Source: Pseudomonadota bacterium
GTDB taxonomy: Bacteria > Myxococcota_A > UBA796 > GCA-2862545
Assembly: GCA_023954855.1 (NCBI GenBank)
Contig: JAGSGY010000003.1
Coordinates: forward strand, 1-64,000
Length of the DNA stretch: 64,000 bases
Direction of reading: 5' to 3'
Part shown: positions 44,274 to 53,319 of the stretch, one piece after another
Position numbering within the stretch: the stretch's first letter is position 1
Layout of the letters: each line of letters starts with the position of its first letter
Notes under the pieces: model-generated
Told to the model about the DNA's origin: nothing
Databases searched by the model: none
Seen by the model: only the letters and a program-made list of their open reading frames with translations
Position numbers and translations under genes: made by a program

Positions 44274-45107
44274 ATGGCCGAGTTTGCACAATTCTCTGGA
44301 ACGGACCGATACATCGCCGATGAGGCACTGATGGCTTCGGTCAACGCGGCTCTGGTGCTTGAACGCCCACTCCTGGTCAAGGGTGAACCTGGCACAGGAA
44401 AGACACTTCTTGCCCACGCCGTCGCAGAGACGCTCGGTCGCCCGCTGTACAGCTGGCACGTGAAGTCGACAACGAAGGCCGAGGAGGGTCTGTACACCTA
44501 CGATGTGGTGCAGCGCCTCAACGACAGCCGCTTCGGCGACGCCGACGTCAGCAACATCCGCAACTACATCAAGTACGGCCCAGTGGGACTCGCCTTCGAC
44601 TCGGACGAGCCTGTCGTCCTACTCATCGATGAGGTCGACAAGGCTGACATCGAGTTCCCGAACGACCTGCTTCGCGAGCTCGATGAAATGGCGTTTACGG
44701 TGCGCGAACTTGAGGAGACCGTCCGCGCAAAGCAGCGCCCCCTGGTCATCATCACGTCGAACGCCGAGAAGGAACTGCCGGACGCTTTCTTGCGCCGGTG
44801 CGTGTTCCACTTCATCGATTTCCCCGATCGCGAGCGCATGGAGCGCATCGTCCACGTGCACCTTCCCACGCTTGGCCCGGATCTCATGAAGGCTGCGCTG
44901 GACCGGTTCTTCGCCTTCCGAAAGGTGGCCGGACTCCGCAAGCCGCCGTCGACCTCCGAGCTGGTGGACTGGCTGACGGTTCTCGTCGCGTCGGGGCTCG
45001 ATCCCGCATCGATCACCGAAGGCGACCCCTTCCTGGGTGTGCTGTTTAAGGGTGAGGCGGATCTCGCCGCTGCCGTCGACAAGCGGCGCGGCCGGAAAAG
45101 CTGGTAG
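44274..45107 (+). CDS. MoxR-family AAA+ ATPase
   Basis: This 277-residue ATPase has Walker [17 protein letters not shown], Walker B VVLLIDEVDKADIEF, a sensor ITSNAEKELPDAFLRRC and a C-terminal helical lid. MoxR proteins act as chaperones that remodel partners, often with a VWA protein, which follows 4 bp downstream. The ATG has GGGAG about 10 nt upstream. The 211-bp region between this gene and the divergent NYN gene must hold the promoters for both; I cannot place them firmly. Confidence 0.92.
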   Translation: MAEFAQFSGTDRYIADEALMASVNAALVLERPLLVKGEPGTGKTLLAHAVAETLGRPLYSWHVKSTTKAEEGLYTYDVVQRLNDSRFGDADVSNIRNYIKYGPVGLAFDSDEPVVLLIDEVDKADIEFPNDLLRELDEMAFTVRELEETVRAKQRPLVIITSNAEKELPDAFLRRCVFHFIDFPDRERMERIVHVHLPTLGPDLMKAALDRFFAFRKVAGLRKPPSTSELVDWLTVLVASGLDPASITEGDPFLGVLFKGEADLAAAVDKRRGRKSW

Positions 45108-45111
45108 GGCC

Positions 45112-46263
45112 ATGTTTGTCGACCTGCTCTTCAATCTGCGCGCCCAGGGCCTCGTCGTTGGCGTCGGCGAGTGGACGGGCTTCCTAGACGCCGTGGGCCG
45201 GGGGCTCGCGACCGATCTAGACGGCATGTACCACTTGGGTCGCGCTCTGCTCTGCCGGAGCGAGAGCGACTTTGACGGCTTCGATCTCGCCTTCGCGAAG
45301 ACCTTTCAGGGCATGGAAATCGCCGACGACCTGCGCGAGAAGCTCGAGGAATGGCTCCGCGATGCCAAGGAGCGCACAGAGGGCGAACGCGTACCGCACG
45401 AGTTCGAGTCGATGGAGGACCTGCTCGAGGCGTTTCGCGACCGTCTCGAGAAGCAGAAGGAGCGACACGACGGCGGAAACCACTGGGTTGGCACGGGTGG
45501 CACGAGTCCGTTCGGAAACTCGGGCCGCGCCGCCAATGGCATTCGCGTAGGGGGTTCTGCAGGGGGCCGAAGTGCGGTCGCAACCGCCATGGAGCGGCGC
45601 TGGGAGGGCTACCGAGGAGACCGGACCCTCGACCTGCGCGAGCTCAAGGTGGTGCTGCGACTACTCCGCAGCCTGGCTCACGACGGTCCGATGGAGCTGG
45701 ACCTTCCCGGGACCATCGATGCGACGTGCCACAACGCGGGCGACATTGAGCTGGTCGAGAAGCGCGAGCGACGCAACCGGCTCAAGCTGGTACTGCTGAT
45801 GGATGCCGGAGGGTCCATGGCTCCTCATGCTGAGCGGGTCGAGAAGCTGTTCTCCGCGGCCTCTCAGATGAAGGACACCTTCAAGAGCTTCGAGGCCTAC
45901 AGCTTCCACAACTGCGTCTATCAGTGGCTGTACAAGGACATCGAGCAGCTCGATCGTGTGGCGACCTCCGAGATTCTCGCGAAGCTCACGCCCCAGCACC
46001 GCATCATCCTCGTCGGTGATGCGTCGATGGCGCCTTACGAACTCTTCTCCAGCTATAGCTGGCCCTCGACTACGACAGACGCGGGCATTGACTGGCTTCG
46101 CCGGATCAAGCAACGCAGCCCGGCGGCAATCTGGCTCAACCCCGATCCCCAAAGGTTTTGGCAGCATCCGACCGTCTCGGCTATCGGCCGGATCTTCCCG
46201 ATGTTCGACCTGTCGGTTCAAGGCCTCAAGGACGGCATCAAGAAGCTTCGGGTGCCGCACTAA
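45112..46263 (+). CDS. VWA domain protein (CoxE-like)
   Basis: This 383-residue protein has a charged helical N-terminal half (residues 1-170, a Gly/Ser-rich linker at about 145-180) and a C-terminal VWA domain. The metal-dependent adhesion site begins LLMDAGGSM, and later HNCVYQWLY and LVGDASM continue the fold. CoxE-like VWA proteins are clients or partners of MoxR ATPases. The ATG at 45112 comes 4 bp after the moxR stop, so the pair is translated together. No third partner gene is seen; a tRNA gene follows. Confidence 0.88.
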   Translation: MFVDLLFNLRAQGLVVGVGEWTGFLDAVGRGLATDLDGMYHLGRALLCRSESDFDGFDLAFAKTFQGMEIADDLREKLEEWLRDAKERTEGERVPHEFESMEDLLEAFRDRLEKQKERHDGGNHWVGTGGTSPFGNSGRAANGIRVGGSAGGRSAVATAMERRWEGYRGDRTLDLRELKVVLRLLRSLAHDGPMELDLPGTIDATCHNAGDIELVEKRERRNRLKLVLLMDAGGSMAPHAERVEKLFSAASQMKDTFKSFEAYSFHNCVYQWLYKDIEQLDRVATSEILAKLTPQHRIILVGDASMAPYELFSSYSWPSTTTDAGIDWLRRIKQRSPAAIWLNPDPQRFWQHPTVSAIGRIFPMFDLSVQGLKDGIKKLRVPH

Positions 46264-46285
46264 AGCTCTTGCCAGACCGGCTCGA

Positions 46286-46301
46286 GGCCGATAGATCGGC
46301 C
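46286..46301. repeat. Short perfect inverted repeat upstream of tRNA-Gln
   Basis: GGCCGAT at 46286-46292 and ATCGGCC at 46295-46301 form a 7-bp inverted repeat with two bases between, 7 nt before the tRNA gene. No T tract follows, so it is not a clear terminator of the VWA gene. It could be a processing or regulatory hairpin. Confidence 0.35.
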
Positions 46302-46308
46302 GCGTTGA

Positions 46309-46383
46309 TGGGGCGTCGACAAGTGGCAAGTCACCGGGTTTTGGTTCCGGCATTCGAAGGTTCGAATCCTTCCGCCCCAACCA
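46309..46383 (+). tRNA. tRNA-Gln (anticodon TTG)
   Basis: A full cloverleaf is readable: acceptor TGGGGCG pairs with CGCCCCA, the anticodon stem CCGGG/TCCGG encloses the loop TTTTGGT with TTG at 46341-46343, and the T arm has GGTTCGAATCC. The discriminator is A at 46380 and CCA at 46381-46383 is encoded. It reads CAA, and by wobble CAG. It is a single tRNA gene between the VWA and NUDIX genes, followed at once by a strong terminator. Confidence 0.95.
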
Positions 46384-46390
46384 CTTAGAT

Positions 46391-46432
46391 GTCGCCCCTT
46401 CGATCCGCTGTTCGAAGGGGCGACCTCGTTTT
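46391..46432 (+). terminator. Rho-independent terminator of tRNA-Gln
   Basis: A perfect 13-bp stem (46391-46403 with 46412-46424, GTCGCCCCTTCGA and its complement) with an 8-nt loop is followed by CTCGTTTT. This is the strongest terminator in the window. Confidence 0.9.
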
Positions 46433-46479
46433 CGGCGGTGAGGTCAGGCGTCGTGCTCTCGGTTCCAGACGTTGAATCG

Positions 46480-47052
46480 ATGCGGGTGGCCGACTTCGAG
46501 AGTCGGCTCGCCGCGACTCTGCAGGAATCCGTGCCCAAGACGCGTTGGCGGGCAGCCTCAGTGGCGGTGGTGCTACGCGATGGGCCCGAAGGATGTGAGG
46601 TGCTGCTCACACGGCGCACCCGGAGGGCAGGGGACCGATGGTCCGGGCACATGGCCTTCCCTGGCGGCCTGGCTGAGGAGCTCGATGAGGGGCCTGTAGC
46701 CACCGCTCAGCGCGAGGCGATGGAAGAAGTGGGGCTTGCGCTTGGCGACCCCATCGGAAGACTTCGTCCGCTATGGACGGCGACACCTGGCCGCCTTCGC
46801 CCCCTGCGTGTGTTTCCGTTTGTGTTCAGCGTCACCGAGCCCGTGCTTGTGTTGGAGGAGCGTGAAGTCGCCGAGGCGCTGTGGATTCCTTGGGAGCATC
46901 TGGCGAGTCGGCGCCATCGGGTGTGGAGACGCCATCGAGTGGGCCCCATTCGCATGCCGCTTCCGAGCATCGAGCTCGGGCAGCGTTTGGTCTGGGGCCT
47001 GACGCTCGGCATGATTGACGATCTCGCCCGAACGATGAACAGGCCGCGGTAG
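46480..47052 (+). CDS. NUDIX hydrolase, CoA-diphosphatase-like
   Basis: This 190-residue enzyme has LLTRRTRRAGDRWSGHMAFPGG, close to the CoA-pyrophosphatase pattern before the NUDIX box. The box itself runs GGLAEELDEGPVATAQREAM with EEVGL, one residue longer than the usual spacing between the first G and E. It would hydrolyse CoA or a related nucleoside diphosphate derivative. The ATG at 46480 is likely; a GTG at 46438 just after the terminator is an alternative, and neither has a clear ribosome binding site. Confidence 0.82.
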   Translation: MRVADFESRLAATLQESVPKTRWRAASVAVVLRDGPEGCEVLLTRRTRRAGDRWSGHMAFPGGLAEELDEGPVATAQREAMEEVGLALGDPIGRLRPLWTATPGRLRPLRVFPFVFSVTEPVLVLEEREVAEALWIPWEHLASRRHRVWRRHRVGPIRMPLPSIELGQRLVWGLTLGMIDDLARTMNRPR

Positions 47053-47111
47053 GCTGTGGTGAGGTCCGGTTGCACACTACGCGACGGGCCGTCAGAGGCG
47101 GTTCGAAGACG

Positions 47112-48101
47112 ATGACCCATGGCTTTATCCGAGTCGTGCATCCCGATGAGCACGGCAGGCGATTGACGCTTGCGCTGCTTGAGCACGCGTCCGCCCTGTA
47201 TTCCCGCCCCGTACTCTTCAGGGGGATGCTCGCCACGGGCTCAGACGTTGGCATGCGGTCCCACATTGAGGATCGGCCCAACGCCAGACTCAGTTGGCGC
47301 TCGCGATCGGGCAACGAGCCGGTCGGCTTTCGGAACCACAAGGGCCGCACCGACTACAACTACGTCACGGGTACCTCCGGGTCCCTGCGGGAGTTCTGCG
47401 ACGCGATCTTCGAGCGGCAGGAGGACGTCTACACCCACGTTGGCCAAGTCTCAAGCGGGTTTGTGGGCCTGAAGCGACATCCGTGGGGAGAGGCCTTTTT
47501 CACGAGGCTGCGCGCCGAGATTCTTGTCGACGACTGGTTCCAAATTCCCGACTGGGAGCTTCCTGGGCATGCCTTCATTGGGCACAACCGCGAGAACTGG
47601 GGCGATCCACGGCACGGGGCGCCCGGCAGCGATTGGCACATGTTCCCGAGCGCCAACCTGTTCGTGATGCTGGCAGGGGAGAAACGGTGGATGACGCGTC
47701 CACCCCAGTCTGGAGACCAACTCACCCACCTCGACGAGGTCATTCATCCATCCGGCGGGCGCGAGGCGCCCCATGGCTCCCACGCCTTTGACACCGTGCA
47801 GGTCCTGCCGGGGGACGTTCTCTTCAATCCACCCTACGAGTGGCACAAGGTGCTCAATGCTCGGGGCGTCTCCCTCGGGGTCGCGATGCGCATCGTTGAC
47901 CGAGCCTACGTGTCTGCGTTGGCGGGGAGTGCGCCGATGCGGGCCCATGTCGGCGGGAGCGGCGTGTTGGGCCCCGACGGCGCGCACTTGCTGACCTCGC
48001 TTCGGATGGCGTCCCGCGATCCAGTTCGCGCGGCGATGTGCCTCAATGCGGTCGAGTTCATGGTCTGCCGGGCTGCTCGCTTCGGTGCACTTGGGCCCTA
48101 G
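47112..48101 (+). CDS. JmjC/cupin-8-like protein
   Basis: This 329-residue protein has the cupin-8 (JmjC-like hydroxylase) pattern: SDWHMFPSANLFVMLAGEKR, followed by LTHLDEV and PGDVLFNPPYEWHKVLN. In active 2-oxoglutarate oxygenases the first motif is HxD; here the aligned residues are H-M-F, so the acidic iron ligand is missing, while the distal histidine (WHKV) is kept. Function may be altered or non-enzymatic. The ATG at 47112 is preferred; a TTG at 47070 with TGAGG 5 nt upstream is an alternative. Confidence 0.75.
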   Translation: MTHGFIRVVHPDEHGRRLTLALLEHASALYSRPVLFRGMLATGSDVGMRSHIEDRPNARLSWRSRSGNEPVGFRNHKGRTDYNYVTGTSGSLREFCDAIFERQEDVYTHVGQVSSGFVGLKRHPWGEAFFTRLRAEILVDDWFQIPDWELPGHAFIGHNRENWGDPRHGAPGSDWHMFPSANLFVMLAGEKRWMTRPPQSGDQLTHLDEVIHPSGGREAPHGSHAFDTVQVLPGDVLFNPPYEWHKVLNARGVSLGVAMRIVDRAYVSALAGSAPMRAHVGGSGVLGPDGAHLLTSLRMASRDPVRAAMCLNAVEFMVCRAARFGALGP

Positions 48102-48201
48102 CGGTGTGAGCGATATGTGCCGCCGGTGTCGGTCTGGTGAACACGCTGGCCCCACTCAACCCCGCCGAATAGTCCGCCCTTCCTCATGAGCGGAGGTGCC
48201 C

Positions 48202-49158
48202 GTGTACGGCGAGATGATCCTGTTCACCGGAAACGCGAACCCAGCCTTGGCTCGGCGTGTCGCTGATCGACTTGGTCACCCCATCGCCCCGGCGAACATC
48301 AGTCGGTTCTCCGACGGTGAGACACGGGTTGAGCTGCATCAGAACGTACGCGGACGCGACGTCTACTTGATTCAGCCCTCCTGTGCGCCAGCGAATGACA
48401 GCCTGATGGAGCTGCTGATCATGGTCGAGGCGTGCAAGCGCTCGTCGGCCGGTCGCATCACCGCCGTCATGCCGTATTTTGGCTACGCCCGTCAGGACCG
48501 AAAGGTGGCCCCGCGCGCGCCGATCACCGCCAAGCTGGTGGCCGACCTGCTTCAGGCTGCCGGCGTCGACCGTGTACTGACCATGGACCTGCACGCTGGG
48601 CAGATTCAGGGCTTCTTCAACATCCCCGTAGACAACCTCTATGGCGAGCCGCTGCTCTACCGCCACGTGCGGGAGACGCTGCTGACCCCCGACACGGTGA
48701 TGGTCTCTCCGGATGCAGGTGGCGTGGAGCGGGCGCGAAGCTACGCAAAGCGCCTCGGCACCGGTCTTGCGATTATCGACAAGCGCCGGGCGCGTCCGAA
48801 TGAGTCTGCCGTGATGCACATCATTGGTGACGTCAAGGGTAAGCGAGCCATCCTCGTCGACGACATGATCGACACGGCTGGGACGCTGACCAAGGCCGGG
48901 CACGCCGTCGCGGAAGCGGGCGCGAAGTCAGTCTACGCCCTCGCTACTCACTCCGTTCTGTCCGGTCCCGCTGTGCAGCGCATCGCCGACAGCGTCTTCG
49001 AGAAGGTGGTCGTCACCGACACCATCCCTCTCTCGGACGAGGCCAAGGCGCTCGACAAGATTCAGGCCCTCTCGGTGTCCAGCATCTTTGCCGAGGCCAT
49101 CCGCAGCATCCACTTCAATGACTCCATCAGTCGATTGTTCCTCGCCGAGCACGACTGA
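48202..49158 (+). CDS. prs: Ribose-phosphate pyrophosphokinase
   Basis: Prs makes PRPP from ribose-5-phosphate and ATP. The sequence has [45 protein letters not shown], the flexible-loop KRRARPNES region, and the PRPP-binding [14 protein letters not shown]. Length (318 residues) is typical. The GTG at 48202 lies 5 nt after GGAGG; the GTG at 48196 overlaps that site and the ATG at 48214 is too far from it. prs followed by rplY, pth, rpsF, rplI and dnaB is a conserved order in deltaproteobacterial relatives. Confidence 0.96.
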   Translation: MYGEMILFTGNANPALARRVADRLGHPIAPANISRFSDGETRVELHQNVRGRDVYLIQPSCAPANDSLMELLIMVEACKRSSAGRITAVMPYFGYARQDRKVAPRAPITAKLVADLLQAAGVDRVLTMDLHAGQIQGFFNIPVDNLYGEPLLYRHVRETLLTPDTVMVSPDAGGVERARSYAKRLGTGLAIIDKRRARPNESAVMHIIGDVKGKRAILVDDMIDTAGTLTKAGHAVAEAGAKSVYALATHSVLSGPAVQRIADSVFEKVVVTDTIPLSDEAKALDKIQALSVSSIFAEAIRSIHFNDSISRLFLAEHD

Positions 49159-49199
49159 CGGGCATTGCATGCGTGCCGGCGTGGATGTTGTCGCAGTCT

Positions 49200-49228
49200 T
49201 TGACAGTCGGCCATGTCCCCGTTAATTC
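49200..49228 (+). promoter_or_regulatory. Putative sigma-70-type promoter before rplY
   Basis: TTGACA at 49200-49205 is a perfect -35. After 17 bases comes TAATTC at 49223-49228, a weak -10. It lies in the 235-bp gap between prs and rplY, with about 165 bp of untranslated leader remaining. Confidence 0.35.
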
Positions 49229-49393
49229 CGGCGCGCTTCGAGCTCCCGTTTCGGGATGCTCTGAAAACAGTCCGCACAACTGTCCCGGTCGCAACGCGGC
49301 CCGATGTCCAGGGGATAGCGATGTGGCCGGCTTTGTCCGCCCGCAAGCTCTCTCTACATGACGTCGCATGGACGGTCCCGAGGAGAGCTCTCA

Positions 49394-49975
49394 ATGGACA
49401 CCACCCTCACCGCAACCGCGCGGGACAATGCCGGAAAGGGCACTGCCCGCAAGGCACGCGCCGCAGGCCAGCTTCCCGCCGTCATCTACGGCCCGTCGTT
49501 CGAGCCCCGCTCGTTCAACCTGGACCCTGTCGCGTTCGATACCATCTTCCGCATCTCGCGGGACCCGAACACGGTCATTACCCTCGACTTCGATGGTGAC
49601 TCCGTGCCGGCCGTCGTCCGCGAGACGCAGCGTCACCCGCTGTCGCGCGAGTTCCTCCACGTGGACTTCCTCCACGTGACCAAGGACCTTCCGATCGTGG
49701 TGCCCGTGCGCGTCTCGACCGCTGGTCGCCCTGTCGGTGCCGCGCTCGGTGGTCGGATTCGTATCATTCGCCGGACCCTCAAGGTTCGCTGCACGTACGA
49801 CAACATCCCCGAGTCGCTCGTGATCGATGTCGCTCCGATGGACATTGGCGACATGCGCCGCGCCTCCGAGATCGTGTTGCCTGAAGGTGTCGAGCTCGTG
49901 CTCGACAACGACATCAACATCGTCACCGTCTACGGCAAGAAGGGCGGCGCCAAGGCCGCTGTTGCTGAGGCCTAG
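49394..49975 (+). CDS. rplY: 50S ribosomal protein L25 (CTC-type)
   Basis: This 193-residue protein binds 5S rRNA. The N-terminal L25 domain starts TLTATARDNAGKGTARKAR, with LPAVIYG and HPLSREFLHVDF. A C-terminal TL5/CTC domain (about 95-185) is present. The longer two-domain form is typical for this type of organism. The ATG at 49394 has GAGGAG 8 nt upstream; a start at 49358 would lack one. pth follows after 9 bp. Confidence 0.95.
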   Translation: MDTTLTATARDNAGKGTARKARAAGQLPAVIYGPSFEPRSFNLDPVAFDTIFRISRDPNTVITLDFDGDSVPAVVRETQRHPLSREFLHVDFLHVTKDLPIVVPVRVSTAGRPVGAALGGRIRIIRRTLKVRCTYDNIPESLVIDVAPMDIGDMRRASEIVLPEGVELVLDNDINIVTVYGKKGGAKAAVAEA

Positions 49976-49984
49976 GCGGAAACA

Positions 49985-50584
49985 GTGCATCTCGTCCTCG
50001 GTCTTGGCAATCCCGGTCGCCGCTACGCGCAGACCCGACACAACGTCGGTTTTGTCGTGGCGGACCGTCTTGCTGAGCGCTGGGGAGAGAGTCTCGAACG
50101 CAAGCAGTTTGGGGCCCTCGTGGGCTCTGCTCGCGTTGGGACTTGCCCGGCGGTCATCGCCAAGCCGCAGTCCTTCATGAACCTGTCCGGCCAGCCGGGA
50201 GCCTCGCTCAAGGGGTTCTACAAGCTGGAGAACGAGCAGGTTGTCGTGGTTCACGACGAACTCGATCTGCCCTTTGGACAGGTTCGAGTGAAGAAGGGCG
50301 GCGGGCACGGTGGCCACAATGGGCTTCGCGACTTGCAGCAGAAGCTGGGCGGAAACGGATTCATCCGTGTCCGCGTCGGCGTCTCTCGGCCTCCCGCCGG
50401 ATGGGACGTCGCCGACTATGTGCTCGGGAAGTGGACGGGCGAGGAGTCTTCAGGTCTCCCCGCCGTCGTGGACCGCGCATGTGATGCAGTCGAGGCGGTC
50501 CTCGCGGACGGCCCGATCGCAGCCATGAACACTTTCAATACCCGGCCAGGGCGTGTCGCCCCGGACGGGTCTTCGTCTTCCTAG
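49985..50584 (+). CDS. pth: Peptidyl-tRNA hydrolase
   Basis: Pth releases tRNA from peptidyl-tRNAs that drop off the ribosome. [21 protein letters not shown] holds the catalytic histidine (about H20); [22 protein letters not shown] and [11 protein letters not shown] are all present. The start is the GTG at 49985. It ends 34 bp before hppA and lies between rplY and hppA. The last 15 residues are low-complexity and beyond the normal fold. Confidence 0.95.
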   Translation: MHLVLGLGNPGRRYAQTRHNVGFVVADRLAERWGESLERKQFGALVGSARVGTCPAVIAKPQSFMNLSGQPGASLKGFYKLENEQVVVVHDELDLPFGQVRVKKGGGHGGHNGLRDLQQKLGGNGFIRVRVGVSRPPAGWDVADYVLGKWTGEESSGLPAVVDRACDAVEAVLADGPIAAMNTFNTRPGRVAPDGSSSS

Positions 50585-50618
50585 AACCCACGCGGGCCAT
50601 CGAGCCCTGGGAGTCCTT

Positions 50619-52754
50619 TTGGAAAACATTATCTACGCCGTACCGGCAGCGGGCCTTCTCGCTCTCGGTTTCGCGTACATGAAGGCCAGCTGGGTCGCCA
50701 AGCAAGAAGCTGGCGACGCCGAGATGGTCGAGATTGCCGGACTGATCCGTGAAGGCGCAATGGCCTTCATCTTCGCCGAGTACAAAGTGCTCGCGGTGTT
50801 CGTCGCCATCGTTGCTGTGCTCCTCGCGGGCGCCAACATGTCGGGCGAGAACCAGAGCCCGATCATTGCCGGCGCCTTCGTGCTCGGCGCGGCGGCCTCC
50901 GCTCTTGCCGGCTACGTCGGCATGCGCGCAGCCACCACGGCCAACGTCCGCACCACCTTCGCCGCCCGTACGGGACTGGTGAAGGCCCTCGACGTCGCCT
51001 TCTCGGGCGGCGCGGTCATGGGCATGAGCGTCGTCGGCCTGGCACTCGCCGGCCTCGGTGGAACGTTCATCGTTCTCTCGAAGTTCCTCTTCCCCGGTGA
51101 GATGGCCACCACGCTCAACGTGCTGACCGGCTTCTCGATGGGCGCTTCGTCCATCGCGCTGTTCGCTCGCGTTGGCGGCGGCATCTACACCAAGGCCGCT
51201 GACGTCGGCGCCGACCTCGTCGGCAAGGTCGAAGCTGGTCTCCCCGAAGATGACCCGCGCAACCCCGCGGTCATCGCCGATAACGTTGGCGACAACGTTG
51301 GCGACGTGGCTGGCATGGGCGCCGACCTCTTCGAGTCCTACGTGGGCGCCATCATCGGCGCCATGGTCCTCGGCCTTGGCTTTGAAGCCTCGCAGGGCGC
51401 AACGCCGGACATGGGCGCGATTCTCTTGCCGCTGCTCATCGCCGCTGCAGGCATTATCGCCTCGATCCTCGGCACCACGGTCGTGAAGACCAAGGAAGGC
51501 GGCAACCCGCAGCACGCCCTCGACACCGGAGCCTTTGGCGCTGCTGGCCTCATGGCGGTCGCGACCTTCGGCCTCGCCAACGTGTTCTGGCCCGCGGCCG
51601 GCACCAATGGCGTGCTCTGGTACCACGTCGGCGCTGCGACCGTCATCGGCCTCGCCTGCGGCGTCGCTGTCGGCATCATCACCGCCTACTACTGCTCGAT
51701 GGACAAGGCTCCGGTCAACTCCATTGCCGAGCAGTCCAAGACGGGTGCCGCGACCAACATCATCGCTGGACTCGGTGTGGGCATGCGCTCCACCGCACTC
51801 CCGATTCTCTGCATCGCTGCGGGCGTCATCGGCGCGAACGCCGTTGCCGGTCTCTACGGTGTGGCCATCGCTGCACTCGGCATGCTCTCGACCACCGGCA
51901 TCCAGCTGGCCGTCGACGCCTTCGGTCCCGTCGCGGACAACGCGGGTGGCATCGCCGAGATGACGCATCAGGCTCCCGAGGTGCGCGAGCGCACTGACAA
52001 GCTCGACGCTGTCGGCAACACCACTGCCGCCATCGGTAAGGGCTTCGCCATCGCCTCGGCTGCCATGACCGCTCTGGCGCTCTTCGCAGCCTTCGCGCAG
52101 CAGTCTGGCATCGCCTCGAAGGGTATCGACATCTCGATCCCCGTCGTTATGGGCGGCCTCTTCGTCGGCGGCATGCTGCCGTTCCTCTTCTCGGCCATGG
52201 CCATGGATGCAGTCGGTGAGGCTGCCATGGAGATGATCGAAGAAGTTCGTCGTCAGTTCCGTGAGATCGACGGCCTGCTCGAGGGCAACGCCAAGCCTGA
52301 CGCCGCCAAGTGTGTCGAGATCTCGACCAACGCGGCGCTCAAGCGCATGGTGATGCCTGGCGCGATGGCAATCACCACGCCTGTCGTCGTCGGCTTCGTG
52401 TTCGGACCCCAGACCCTCGGTGGCGTTCTCGCCGGCGTGACGGTCACGGGTGTGCTCATGGCTATCTTCATGTCCAACGCCGGTGGCGCCTGGGACAACG
52501 CCAAGAAGTCCTTCGAGGGCGGCGGCTTCAAGATGGCAAGCGGCGAGATCCTTCCCAAGGGCTCCGAGGCGCACAACGCGTCCGTCGTTGGCGACACCGT
52601 CGGCGACCCCTTCAAGGACACTGCCGGTCCTTCTCTCAACATCCTCGTCAAGCTGATGAGCGTGGTGGCCTTGGTCATCGCTCCCCTCATCGCTGGCAGC
52701 ATTGGTGGCCAGCCCCCGGGAACGGGTCTGCTCGGCGCCATGCTGGGTCTCTAA
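50619..52754 (+). CDS. hppA: Membrane-bound ion-translocating pyrophosphatase, K+-dependent type
   Basis: About sixteen membrane segments over 711 residues, with the pyrophosphate site [20 protein letters not shown] (about 230) and the late [16 protein letters not shown]. The segment [13 protein letters not shown] has alanine and glycine at the two positions that are Lys and Thr in K+-independent enzymes, so it should need K+. Such enzymes pump H+ or Na+; the ion cannot be decided here. I placed the start at the TTG at 50619, with GGGAG 5 nt upstream and [12 protein letters not shown] directly after. It interrupts the usual pth-rpsF order. Confidence 0.93.
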   Translation: MENIIYAVPAAGLLALGFAYMKASWVAKQEAGDAEMVEIAGLIREGAMAFIFAEYKVLAVFVAIVAVLLAGANMSGENQSPIIAGAFVLGAAASALAGYVGMRAATTANVRTTFAARTGLVKALDVAFSGGAVMGMSVVGLALAGLGGTFIVLSKFLFPGEMATTLNVLTGFSMGASSIALFARVGGGIYTKAADVGADLVGKVEAGLPEDDPRNPAVIADNVGDNVGDVAGMGADLFESYVGAIIGAMVLGLGFEASQGATPDMGAILLPLLIAAAGIIASILGTTVVKTKEGGNPQHALDTGAFGAAGLMAVATFGLANVFWPAAGTNGVLWYHVGAATVIGLACGVAVGIITAYYCSMDKAPVNSIAEQSKTGAATNIIAGLGVGMRSTALPILCIAAGVIGANAVAGLYGVAIAALGMLSTTGIQLAVDAFGPVADNAGGIAEMTHQAPEVRERTDKLDAVGNTTAAIGKGFAIASAAMTALALFAAFAQQSGIASKGIDISIPVVMGGLFVGGMLPFLFSAMAMDAVGEAAMEMIEEVRRQFREIDGLLEGNAKPDAAKCVEISTNAALKRMVMPGAMAITTPVVVGFVFGPQTLGGVLAGVTVTGVLMAIFMSNAGGAWDNAKKSFEGGGFKMASGEILPKGSEAHNASVVGDTVGDPFKDTAGPSLNILVKLMSVVALVIAPLIAGSIGGQPPGTGLLGAMLGL

Positions 52755-52763
52755 AACCTCCGC

Positions 52764-52783
52764 GGGGGCGGACAGCCGCCCTC
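52764..52783 (+). promoter_or_regulatory. Hairpin in the hppA-rpsF intergenic region
   Basis: GGGGGCGG at 52764-52771 pairs with CCGCCCTC at 52776-52783 around the loop ACAG, giving eight pairs with one G-T. No T tract follows. It lies 23 nt before rpsF and could be a leader structure for the ribosomal-protein genes or an hppA 3' hairpin. Confidence 0.4.
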
Positions 52784-52806
52784 CAAAAGTCCATGTGGAG
52801 GACTTC

Positions 52807-53310
52807 ATGTCTCTCAACGAGTACGAACTCGTCCTTATCGTTCGGCCCGACGCCGACGATGCAACCGTCTCCGAGCTGGTGGACAAGGTTGAAGCTGTCA
52901 TCAGTGGTGATGACGGTCACATCCTGCACCGCGACGACTGGGGCCAGCGCAAGCTTGCCTACCCGATCGCCAAGCACCAGAAGGGTCACTACTTCATCAT
53001 TCACAACCTCTCCAAGCCCAGCACGCTGGTCGAGGTCGAGCGCGTCATTCGCATCACCGAGGGAATCCTGCGTTTCCTCGCCGTGAAGCGTACCGATGCG
53101 GTCGACGTGGAGATGCGCGTGAAGGAAGCTGCCGAGCAGGGCCGCATCCGCGAAGAGGAGGCCAAGGCTCGCGCCGAAGCCGAGGCTCGCGCTGCAGAGG
53201 CTCGTGCCGCCAGCGAGGCCGAGCGCGCTGCGAACGCACCCGCTCCGGCTCCCGCTCCGGCTGCAGAAACCGCCAATGAGGACGCCGGCGCCCCCGCCGG
53301 TGCCGAGTAA
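52807..53310 (+). CDS. rpsF: 30S ribosomal protein S6 with Ala/Glu-rich extension
   Basis: The S6 domain fills the first 95 residues: YELVLIVRPDADDATV, DDWGQRKLAYPIAKHQKGHYF, and a helix with ILRFLAVK. The remaining 70 residues are charged and alanine-rich (EEEAKARAEAEARAAEARAA), then Ala/Pro-rich; such tails on S6 vary between species. The ATG at 52807 has GGAGG 6 nt upstream. rplI starts 9 bp after the stop. The rpsR gene (S18), the binding partner normally found between rpsF and rplI, is not there. Confidence 0.95.
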   Translation: MSLNEYELVLIVRPDADDATVSELVDKVEAVISGDDGHILHRDDWGQRKLAYPIAKHQKGHYFIIHNLSKPSTLVEVERVIRITEGILRFLAVKRTDAVDVEMRVKEAAEQGRIREEEAKARAEAEARAAEARAASEAERAANAPAPAPAPAAETANEDAGAPAGAE

Positions 53311-53319
53311 GGAGCAACC

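Noticed and set aside
50535-52901. A long open frame on the minus strand across the pyrophosphatase gene (788 codons)
   Set aside because: It is antisense to a well-defined hppA, is rich in His/Asp/Glu/Gly from reversed hydrophobic codons, and has no family features. GC-rich third positions keep the opposite strand open.
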